Assembly: GCA_949987565.1 (NCBI GenBank)
Contig: OX465112.1
Coordinates: 18,821,361-18,885,360 of the forward strand
Reading direction: 5' to 3'
Origin: Luidia sarsii
Lineage: Eukaryota > Echinodermata > Asteroidea > Paxillosida > Luidiidae
DNA: 64,000 nt
Below the pieces are notes generated by a model. It was not told the origin of the DNA. It was given only the letters and a program-made list of their open reading frames with translations, and made no database searches. Numbering within the stretch: the stretch's first letter is position 1; the number at the start of each line of letters is the position of its first letter. The translations under genes and the position numbers were made by a program. Of the stretch, positions 48,101-60,100 are shown one piece after another.

Positions 48101-51100
48101 AGGTTTGTCTGAATGAAGTATATAAAAAAACGTCCGTGCTGAATACGTGGCTGGGTTTGTGGGGCCTAATACGCGGCTACCTTTAGCTAGGTGCGGACGG
48201 TGACGTCTTTTCTTTTCAGTGAAACTATCTGGTTCTCCAACTTCCATGTGCATAGCCAATAGGAAAACCACTGCAGCCGCTGTGCAGCGAATTCATAAAT
48301 ATTCATTATTTCTTGCAGTGAGAACGCACGCATAGCCGATCGATGACGTCATGAATAAACAATGAGCAATCGCTTTTTTATGATTTTTTAAGGAAATTAC
48401 GACTGAAACTCACAATATCGGCACAAAAATGCTTAAATTGTTATGTAAAATCTTATATACAAAAGCCATTAAATATGAAATTTTATTGAAATTAAATTAA
48501 CCATGAAAACCAATTTCAGAACCATGGCAGTTTGACATGCCTCATTCGTTTATTAACTAAAAATAGTTCCAATAATTATTGTTACCAATGAAATTTGACT
48601 AAAACAAGTCTCTGTCCCAACAATGTCGACATCGGCATAAAATTATGGCGACATGTCAACAAGAATTTTTTCTCAATAGCCTTAATAGTTAGTATATACA
48701 TGTACATGTATACATGAAGAAAATATGTTGCATTATTATAGGGGTTTCCATGGCAATGCCGGGGGGAACTTCACATACAATAGTCCTTGTCGTTAGCAAT
48801 AACTTCCCTTGTCAAACTCCTTTTGACCAAAATGGTGGACTTGGGCCCCTCTTTCAATTAGGTGATCAATTGATTTTTCAGGTCTCATCAGAGGAAGTCA
48901 TTATAGAAGTCCTACATGTACATTGTTCTCTTTTGCTACAGCCTGCTCATTCCAGACTCAGCCACATACCCCACACACCTTTGATTTCATCTTGAAACCA
49001 ATAACAAGCAAGCGTTTTCATGTGGACTTCACACTGAAGGCTACCTATGATGCTATGATCGCATTGGCATCTAATACCATTGACACCAATGCAATCTTCA
49101 TCGAGATAGGTAAATTTTGGTAATATTTTCTTTGCACACGTACATGTACACCTGACCACATCATGTTCATTATGCCTGTCTATTTGAAATGTTAGTTCAA
49201 ACTCTTTGTTCTGCTGTACTTTGATATGCTCTGATGTACATGTATGTTTATGGTCTATCCTGCTTGCTTTGCATTGCTTTGTTCTGTTCTGTTCTGCCTG
49301 CCCTACGTACCCTACCTAACCTTTCTCTGTTGTACATGTACATGCCCTGTGTACGTACACGTACCTTTCTCTGTTCTGCCCTGTCCTGCCCTGCCCTGCC
49401 CTGCCCTGCCCTGCCCTGCCCTGTGTACGTACACGTACCTTTCTCTGTTCTACCCTGCCCTGGCCTGCCCTGCCAGCCCTGTGTACGTACACGTACCTTT
49501 CTCTGTTCTACCCTGCCCTGGCCTGCCCTGCCAGCCCTGTGTACGTACACGTACCTTTCTCTGTTCTACCCTGCCCTACTATGCCACCCCTTGTCCACTT
49601 TGCTTTGCTCTGTACTGCTGTCCTTTGCCCTACCGTACCCTGCTCTACACCATCCTTGTCCTGACCTGCCCTAACCTAACCTAGCCTACCTGTCCTGCCC
49701 TCTCCTGAGCTGCCCTACTCTGCCCTGCTCTGTACTGCACTTCTCTACACCACCCTGCCCTGCCTTCCTCGGCTCTACCCTACCCTGCCCTACACCGAAC
49801 CTGCCCTCCACCGACCCTGCCCTGCCCTAACCTAACCTACCCTGCTCTCACCTGCCCTACTCCCCTGTCCTGCCCAACACTGGCCTTGCCCTGCCCTACA
49901 CCAGCCTTGCCCTGCCCTAACCTGCCCTACTCCCTTGCCCTGCCCTACACTGACCTTGCCCTGCCCTAACCTGCCCTACTCCCTTGCCCTGCCCTACACC
50001 GACCTTGCCCTGCCCTAACTCGCCCTACTCCCTTGCCCTGCCCTACACCGACCTTGCCCTGCCCTACACCGACCCTGCCCTGCCCTAACCTAACCTACCC
50101 TGCTCTCACCTGCCCTACTCCCCTGTCCTGCCCAACACTGGCCTTGCCCTGCCCTACACCAGCCTTGCCCTGCCCTAACCCACCCTACTCCCTTGCCCTG
50201 CCCTACACCGACCATGCCCTGCCCTAACCTGCCCTACCCTGCTCTCACCTGCCCTACTCCCCTGTCCTGCCCAACACTGACCTTGCCCTGCCCTACACCA
50301 GCCTTGCCCTGCCCTAACCCACCCTACTCCCTTGCCCTGCCCTACACCGACCTTGCCCTGCCCTAACCTGCCCTACCCTGCTCTCACCTGCCCTACTCCC
50401 CTGTCCTGCCCTACACTGACCTTGCCCTGCCCTAACCTGCTCTACCCTGCTCTCACCTGCCCTACTCCCCTGTCCTGCCCAACACTGGCCTTGCCCTGCC
50501 CTACACCAGCCTTGCCCTGCCCTAACCTAGCCTAGCCTGCTCTGTTTAAACAACTGTTCATTGATTGATCTTATCGCAGGCATCGGTGGGTGGAGTAACA
50601 GTAAGGCCGCCATGAGAGCCTGCTATTCTGGTACATGCCCAGACCTGATGGCTGAGCATGATGAAGTCTTGCTGGACGGCTCAGAGAGTCGTCCCTTCTG
50701 GATTGAGTACGATAACGGCGTGGTTGCTTTTGGTAAGGGAGGGCATGAGCAGGTTTTGATACAGTGGGATGCTGGGGCATATCACGGAAATGTCCCCAAT
50801 CCAGTGTACCTGGGCATATCCACCTGGAGAACCACTAACGGTGAGTGGACCTTCTACCAATATTGTGGCTAAACTAGACAGTCTGACACTTTGAAAAGCC
50901 TCATAGTTTGGGTAAAACTCATAAAATTGTTTAAAATTTGAGATATCGATATCAAAATTGTAGATATACATGTAAGTGAATATAAGTGGATACAAATTGT
51001 TGTCCATACATGTACATGTGTATGTAAAAAAAAAAAAAATAGAAGAATCAACTAATCAATTGATCAACAATCAATCAAGTTCAACATTTTGAGCATCAGG

Positions 51101-54100
51101 TACCTGGGTATACATTAATTAGCTCTTTTCTTACGTATGGCAGTAAACGGTTAAATGCTTCTGGTTGTTCACTGTGGTTGTAGATATCAATTAGTTTTGG
51201 TTCATCCTTTTTCAAGGGTCTAATTAGTGTGGTTTTCTTGAGCCTAAAATATACTGAGTGTACTTTAAAATGTTGAACTTATTTATTCAAATGTGCATGT
51301 ATTGTTAAGATATCAGAAATGTTTCTAGTTTGTCACAGAAGATGATTACTCCTGGTTGCAAATCTCAACCCTTTTTTTAAGAGGGCCTGGCATTTGAATC
51401 CTAACAGGACCTTTCTGCAAGGCTGACAGTCTGTCTGCCTTTGAGAAAGGTCCTGCTAGGATTGAAACATCAGCACCTCTCACAATGGTGCAGATTTGCA
51501 GATCATTGGTCAGTAGACCAGCATGTGGTCTGCAAAGGATTTTACACTAATTACAGATTGCAAAATTTAGTGGGCCTGACGTTCCGATCCTAGCAGGACC
51601 TTTCTCAAAGGCAGAGTGACAAGGACAAAACAGATACATGTACACGAAGGAAGGGGGAAGAAAGTGAATAGGACACGGATGAGAAACAAAGGACAAAGAG
51701 TAAAGCTGGTAGGATGAGATCAAAGGGAAGGGCAAGGAATAGGGTAGGGATTAGTGAGAGGAGGGGGGATGATCAAAGAGAGAAGTATCGAGGAGTGAAA
51801 AAAAAGAATTATCAGAAAGCTGCATGGTGTTAGTCATTACCCTCCTGGATGTTGCAACATTTTTGTATATCATTTTCATTACAGATTGGGTAGAATGTTA
51901 TGGTCACTGGTGAGTTTATATCTTTATTTATGTACCAAGCCAAGAATAAATGTAGCAATGTAGGACTGTATCCATGCAGGAATTTTCATCAGCTAATCAG
52001 TAAGGGTCTCATGTACGTTTGTTAATAAACCAACAAATGAGTGGTGTATGAAATTGAAAAGAATTGCATTTGTTTTATGATTTGATTCATGATTGTTTGA
52101 TTTTGATTTAGGATTTTGTTTATTCTGTGGTCTACAGTTCTCAAAACAATGTAATCATATAATGAGTAGGCCTATTTGAAATAAATTTAGACTAATTTTT
52201 AACTAATTTTGCTGGGGAAAAAAACAAGCAAAATGAACAAAATGACTTCAGGTTTTCAAGACATTGCATAACTCATGAGGCGGACACAAACCATAAATCG
52301 GTCAAAAAGAGAACCAAATATTGGCAGAGTTGAAACAGCTTGGATCATCTGGATATGACATGATGTTGCATTGTGGAGAATGTAATTCAATGAGGGTTTG
52401 CCCTGCTCCATGTAATAAGCACTGAATGCCCAGTGCTTTGCCTGATGCCTGGTGAAAAAAGAAAAAAGAAATCAGGCAGCTTGGGCGGGATTCGAACCCA
52501 TGACTCCTAGGGCAGATGTCTTAACCACTTGACCACCAAGGGACTAAAGATGAAGAAACCTGTACAAAGTGAATGGGCTTTTATTGGAGAGGAAAGGAAG
52601 AGGCGCGAGAAAAAAAATTATATCAGAATGCCACATATCAAATGAGCCATGGCACCACTAAGTGAGCAATGAATGTGCTAACAATGCAAGAGACCAAGTC
52701 CTTTCACTAGCTAATCAGGCGCATAAACAAGCAAGGAAACACTGTAGAAGCAATATTTCCCCATCACCAGAAGTGGTGGAAAAGCTCATTTTCGGCTTGG
52801 TCAAAAGCGACGGAAAAAATAAAAAATTTAATCTTAACAAAGAAGTAGCTTTTCCGCTTCAGCAGAAACGCCAGAAAAACTAAAGAACAATCTTAATAAA
52901 AGCAATAGCTTTTCCGCATCACCAGAAGCGGCGGAAAAGCGAATTTTCGGCATAGTCAAAAGAGGTGGAAAAGCTAAAAAAAATTAATTAACAAAGCGAT
53001 AGCTTTTCCGCTTCACCAGAAAAGCTATTAGAGCAAGTCCTTTCACCAGCGTAGCAGTGACATAAACAAGCAAGGAGACACTGTATCAAGGGGAAGCAAC
53101 AGAGGAAGAGTATTTCAGAGAGATAGAGAGAGAGAGAGAGAGAGGAGGGGAGAGAGAGACGGACGACGCATCCAGTCTTCAATCAAGACTGCCGGGTTCC
53201 TGGTTCTGACTTTGGGAGAGAGGAACGGAGGAGAGGTCTCCTGGGAGGGACAAGTCTGCACCAGCATGCGCTCCCAGGGCTGGGTCCTGCCACTGGCTGC
53301 TGTCACCGTTGCTCTCTACGCCAGAGTCTCCCAGCTGCCGCTGGTGCGAGGAGAGTCCTGCAGCGCCATGGCAACAGCAGCCGACGGCGACGATCTGCAG
53401 GCGCTGCGGCAGAAGACGCTCACTGCTTTCAAGAAGCAATGCCGCAAGGAGTGTAAGTCCATGTACTATATACGTTTTTCAAGTACATTGTAGTCGCTAG
53501 CTTTTACACTGACAAAAAGCTCTAGAATCTAGATGGTCTCAAATTTACTCAGAATACAAATTGAGCAGTGGACCTGTCATGACTACTAGATACATCAACA
53601 TGTAATTTATCTATGTTGACATGTCGACATAACTTTTTGTCAATGACAACGTTATTGCATCACATAACATTGTGCAAGGCTTAGCAAGCGTGAAAAAATT
53701 AGTTTGAATATAATGCAATATAATGCAAAATTGTTGCAAACTGCTTACTGACTAATGACAAAATGCGAGGGCCTGACATTTTGAGATCGGAACGTCAGGC
53801 CTTTCCAATTTAGAAAAAAAATGTCAGGCAGCTTAACAAGCATCTTAACTTAGCTTAAAGAGCAACTCCAACGAAAATTCACTTTCCTAGGTTTCAGCTT
53901 TATTCAATAGTTGATACAACCATCTTCCCAAATCAACATGGATACTTTACACAGGTTTGCCATTTATGGTATAAAAAATGTCCCAATCTCCCAAACATGG
54001 GTTTACGAAACGCTCATTATTATTCATGATATATGTTAATGACCCTGATACCTCATAGTTGGAGTCATGATGTAAACACTGGCCAGGAATGAACACAGTA

Positions 54101-57100
54101 CATACACAGTACGATACTTGCTTATTGATTGTTCCATCTTTTTTTCAAGCTCAGTTTGTTGATTTGTTGAGTTCCCTAATGATGTGAAACATGCCACTGC
54201 CTTGTGCAGTGGGTGGTTGTAAAGGAAATGCCACCAGAAACCCAGATTTGGTGCTCTTTCTTGTTCTAGGGTATTGCTAGGGTATTGTGGAGTGTGGAGA
54301 AACACCAATGAAAACTTCCCAAAAAATGTTTTCAAATGAAGACTTTTGAACCATGAATTTCTTTCGCAGTTTATTTGCATAAGTACACTCAGCATTTGCA
54401 CTGGATTGACAGTTGACAAACGCTCAGCCAACACACATTGGTCTAGACCGGTAAACTGTTTACGGGTCTAATGCTAATCTTGACTAAATTGTCTTATGCA
54501 CTGCTATACATGTAAATGCCTAGTTACAGCTCTGAATTGATATCACAGGTCTCATCAGAGGGAGTCATTATAGAAGTCCTACTTGTTCTCTTTTGCTACA
54601 GCCTGCTCATTCCAGACTCAGCCACATGAGCCACACACCTTTGATTTCATCTTGAAACCAATAACAAGCAAGCGTTTCCATGTGGACTTCACACTGAAGG
54701 CTACCAGGGATGCTGTGATCGCATTGGCATCTAATACCATTGACATCAATGCAATCTTCATCGAGATAGGTAAATTCTGGTAATATTTTCTTTGCACACG
54801 TACATGTACACCTGCCCACATCATGTTCATTATGCCTGTCTATTTGAAATGTTAGTTCAAAGTCTTTGCTCAGCTTTGTTCTGCTGTACTTTGATATGCT
54901 CTGATGTACACTGTACATGTACATGTATGTTGATGGTCTATCCTGCTTGCTTTGTTCTGCCCTGCCTGCCTGCCACCTTTCTCTGTTCTACAAATACACT
55001 GCCCTGATCCACTTTGCTCTGCTCTGCCCTGTCCTGCCTGTCCTATCCAACATGTACATGTACCTTTCTATGTTCTACCCTGCCCTGCTCTACTTCTCCC
55101 TTGTCCACTTTGCTTTGCTTTGCCCTCCTCTGTACTGCATTTCTCTGTCCTACCCTGCCCTACATCCCTGCTCTGCCCTACACCAGCATTGTCCAGCCTT
55201 GCCTAACCTAGCCAGCCCTTCCCCCGCCCTACATGTACCCTGCCCTACACCGCTAATCAGCCCAACACTGGCCTTCCCTGCCCTAACCTAGCCTAGTCTG
55301 CTCTGTTTAACTGTTCATTGATTGATCTTATCACAGTCATCGGTGGATGGTGCAACAGCAAGTCCGCCATGACAGCCTGCTATTCTGATACATGCCCAGA
55401 CCTGATGGCTGAGCATGATGAAGTCTTGCTGGACGGCTCAGAGGGTCGTCCCTTCTGGATTGAGTACGATAACGGTGTGGTTGCTTTTGGTAAGGGAGGG
55501 CATGAGCAGGCTTTGATACAGTGGGATGCTGGGGCATATCACGGAAATGTCCCCAATCCAGTGTACCTGGGCATATCCACCTGGAGAAACACATATGGTG
55601 AGTGGACCTTCTACCAATATTGTGGCTAAACAAGACAGTCTGACGCTTTGAAAAGCCTCATAGTTTGGGCAAAATCCATAAAATTGTTTAAAATTTGAGA
55701 TATCGATATCAAAATTGTAGATATAAGTGAATATAAGTGTATAAAAATTGTTGTTCATACATGTATGTAAAAAGAAAAAAAATAGAAGAAGCTTTAGATG
55801 CCTAATCAGGCCACCAAATGTGGTCTACTTTGAAATTCTACTGTCCCGATGGTACACCGGCCACATGGCTTTCTAGCCAGAGGCCAGTGTTTGGCTCAAA
55901 CCCTGTTGTTTGTTTTTTAATTGTGTGCTCAAGTGAACAATAGCCCATGCAGTGTGACCTGAGTCAAATTGAAATCTAGGCCGTCTGAAATCTGCATGGG
56001 ACACATTCAATGATTCACACCAGCTTGGATTGCATATATATAAATCAACTAAAATTAATGAAACAAAGTAAAGGAAAACAGACGAAACAATTGTCAAAAC
56101 AATTTGGAAAATCAGCAAAGAACATTTGACTGGACTGGGACTTGAACCAGGGACCTCTGGTTCTGCATACCAGCACTCTTACCACCTGAGCTATCCTGCC
56201 CTTAGATGGTGGCCATCCCAAATACGGTAGTCAACTATCTTTGAAGGGGACAATTAATCAATTAATCAATAAATCAATTAATCAATTAATCAATAAATCA
56301 ATAAATCAATGAATCAATAAATCAATAAATCAATAAATCAATAAATCAATAAATCAATAAATCAATAAATCAATAAATCAATAAATCAATAAATCAATAA
56401 ATCAATAAATCAATAAATCAATAAATCAATAAATCAATAAATCAATAAATCAATTAATCAATTAATCAATTAATCAATCCATCAACTAATCAATTGATCG
56501 ACTATCAATCAATTAAGTTCAAAATATTGAGCATCAGGTACCGGGGTATACATTAATTAGCTCTTTTCTTATGTATGGCAGTTAACGGTTAAAAGCTTAG
56601 CTGGTTGTTCAGTGTGGTTGTAGATATCAATTAGTTTTGGTTCATCCTTTTTCAAGGGTATAATTAGTGTGCTTTTCTTGAGCCTAAAATATACTGAGTG
56701 TACTTTAGAATGTTGAACTTATTTATTCCAATGTGAATGTATTGTTAAGATATCAGAAATGTTTCTAGTTTGTCACAGAAGATGATTACTCCTGGTTGCA
56801 AATCTCAACCATTTTTTTTAAGAGGGCCTGGCATTTCAATCCTAGCAGGACCTTTCTGCAAGGCTGACAGTCTGTCTGCCTTTGAGAAAGGTCCTGCTAG
56901 GATTGAAACATCAGTGCACCTCTCACAATGGTGCAGATTTGCATATCATTGGTCAGTAGACCAGCATGTGGTCTGCAAAGGATTTTACACTAATTACAGA
57001 TTGCAAAAGGGGGAAGAGAGTGAATAGGACACGGATGAGAAACAAAGGACAAAGAGTAAAGCTGGTAGGATGAGATCAAAGGGAAGGGCAAGGAATAGGG

Positions 57101-60100
57101 TAGGGATTAGTGAGAGGAGGGGGGATGATCAGAGAGAGAAGTGTTGAGGAGTGAAAAAAAAGGATAATATCAGAAAGCTGCATGGTGTTAGTCATTACCC
57201 TCCTGGATGTTGCAACATTTTTGTATATCATTTTAATTACAGATTGGGGTAGAATGTTATGGTCACTGGTGAGTTTATATCTTTATTTATGTACCAAGCC
57301 AAGAATAAATGTAGCAATGTAGGACTGTATCCGTGCTGGAATTTTTATCAGCCACTCAATAAAAGGTACCATGTAAGTTTGTTAATAAACCATGAGTGGT
57401 GTATGAAAATGAAAAGAACTGCATCTGTTTTATGATTTGATTTATGATTGGATGACTATGTTTATTGTCTTCTGCAGTATAAAAGAAATTGGTTGTCCAC
57501 ATTTCTCAAAACAACATCATTACATTTTGGAATTCTGAAATTAATTAGACTAATTGGTTGTTTACATCTGTTTGCATCTGAATGAAAGTGTATCTCCCTG
57601 GGGTTATACGGCAGTTAATGGTTGAATTGCTTCTGCCTGGCGCCCCCACCCCGGCAAAGACTAGTTGACTATTTGGGAAGGCCACCATCTAAGGGCTGAA
57701 CCACTTCGCGCCGGGACCTCCGAATCCGGAGCTCCATTGGCTTGACTATGCGACGGGGCCCTCCGAATCCGGGCACCACTATTGTCCACATTCTAAACAA
57801 AGACTCTTTCCAGCTTAGAACAAAGCAATACGAATCAGTACAAAGACCCTTTTTGACGCACGTTGCCACATGAATTGCAAGATTAGCAGCAGCAATTGTG
57901 CAATTGTGGGACCTTTACTGTGGAGGATCGAGACATACCATGCTGACGCTGAAAGCACGCGTGGGACATTGTGTTTGCATGCCACACAGCCCAAAGGTTG
58001 TCGGTGTGGCAGTGGAATTCCACCCACATTCCTCACCGCAATCTGTACGCTCGGTTGTGGCCAACCAAATCAAAGATTTGACTGTCTGGAGTCAGCGGCG
58101 TAGCCAGGATTTTTTTCATGGGGGGGCTGCCAATTTTCGTGGGGGGGCGGACTGTAGTTTGGGCGGTTTTTCGGTTTTTCGGTTTTTCAAGGTTTTTTTT
58201 CAGTTTTGCCTTGTAGGCGGTTTTCTGGGTTTTTTTCACATGAGTTTAAAATGCAAATAATTAAGGCATTTGTCGACCAAATCTTTATCGAAAAACGCAG
58301 TGGCTATTGTTACAGCAGCCGTAACTCAATTTCCATTTTCCATAGTACGGCACTGCAACTGTATATACAATCATAAGAAACTCACATGGTGAGGTCGGCC
58401 AAAAAATGGGTCCCTAACAAACTACGATGTCGACTTCGCGTGCGTGCATGTGGCGGCAGAAAATTATAAAACTATTATACCTATAAATCAACGTTGTAAT
58501 TTCTTTAATCCAACACATAATGACGAATGTATCATGCATATGCAACAAATCAAGATCAAGCACGCCGGCCGAACGGCAGTGTAGCCAGCTAGCTTCACTG
58601 CAATGGTCCAATCGGCTATCATTGCATCGCATCACGCTTCCAAAGTCAGTGCACATGTCACGGCCGGCGGGCTGGAAGCACTAGCTTCGTGGTTCGATCT
58701 GGCATGTGTCCTTGCGCTTGCGCAGTTGCAGTGCCGTAACTATAGAAAATGGAAACAGCGTTACGGCTGCCGTAACAATAGCCACTGCGTATTAAAAAAT
58801 GCCTTGTGGGATTGTACTCGTCCTCGTAATTTGTGCACGCTGCGAGACCACCGTCCAGTGCGTGTGAACTCAGTACGTCCGCAATGATTAGCAGACTTCC
58901 ACCAGTCTTTACACACTTGTTTTGTAACAAATAATGTAATGTCTATTGCAGGCAGAGTTTATAGAGCTCCGTATGATAACAAGTTACCAACGATATTTCG
59001 CGTTTCGCGGTCAACCGAAGTACGCGCTCCGACCAGTCCAACAAATCAATGCCGAACATATATTTGTCTACCGAGTATAAACTTAAGATCACTCGACTAC
59101 TTGTAAAGGTTTCTTAAAACTTGGGCTTGTGAAAACAAATGTAGACTTCTTGTCTTCTAGAGCAGTTTGAGAGGCGTTATTGCGCGACGCAAATCATCCA
59201 ACTTGACCCCAAAGCCGCACGTTATGACACCTTGGGACAAAATGGACGCGCAGTGCATCCGACGACTGAGAAAAATTTCAATAATTCATTTTATGTAAAA
59301 AAATATTGCTTTCTTGTTTTTCCGTTCCTCAAAAGAAACATTTTCTAGAAATCCTGAATTTTTTTGGATTTGTCTGATATTTTTTGAGATATCGGAAGTT
59401 GAAAATTGCATACATTGCAAAATCGTTCCGTGCGGGCGCTGTAGGGCTCCCCCCTAAAAAAAAAGAGACAAACTCGCGTTTTTCGACCGCCGCCGAGTGC
59501 ACCCTGTAAACATCGTCCAAACCATCAAATTACCCTCAAATTGGAGCCTGTATAATTATTCCTCCATACCACTTTAAAAAATGAATGACGAAGGAATAAT
59601 ATCAAATTACGCGGAAACAACATTCAAAGATATGGAACTATAACTTAGAAACGATGAAGTACATTCAAACCGGTACCGATTGAAAGCTAATTGCATCGTG
59701 CATCCAGATAATGGCCGAGGTTGAAAAGTGTAGCGCATTTTGTTTAATAATATGACCGTTTTCCCTTCCCGATGTTAGAGAGCTTGTCAAGTCTAGGTCT
59801 GGTTTCCACCTCTAGGTAAAAGCCATAGCGACACTAAAGGATCAGTGGGGCCGAAACCAGCCTATGCGCAGCATTGCAACAAGACATAACACGTCCTGGC
59901 CTTGCGCACAATGTGTACATGTACATGTACAGTATGTACTGTACACTGTACATGTACATGTACATGTACATGTACATGTGCATGTACATGTACATACATG
60001 TACATGTACATGTACAGCAGCCGCATGGCTGCATACACGTACGTACGTATACGCTGCGCTACTCAAGCCTCTCTGCATGATCAGCGCTCAGCAGCTACAA

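Larger units (their letters stand above)
46690..52170 (+). repeat. Segmental duplication unit A
   Basis: Homologous to 52547-57535 in direct orientation. The left match begins with AAGTGAATGGGCTTTTTTGG (52570 in unit B) and the right match runs through TACCAAGCCAAGAATAAATG to about 52160. Each unit carries one three-exon FAMeT gene with flanks. Unit A is longer mainly because of its expanded CCCTG-rich intron 2. Confidence 0.85.
52547..57535 (+). repeat. Segmental duplication unit B
   Basis: Direct-orientation counterpart of 46690-52170. It differs by an insertion of about 350 bp of GCTTTTCCGC-type repeats upstream of gene B (52700-53040), a short intron-2 repeat, and an insertion of about 450-650 bp (SINE plus an ATCAATAA array) after gene B. 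Confidence 0.85.

Noticed and set aside
49234..50535. Cys/Pro/Leu-rich frames in the CCCTG repeat
   Set aside because: Low-complexity intron repeat between two phase-matched FAMeT exons; frames change with every unit and are not conserved in copy B.
56128..56200. Functional tRNA-Cys gene (anticodon-like GCA, minus strand)
   Set aside because: The anticodon stem is perfect but the T stem fails, and flanks match the same SINE family as 19812-20090.
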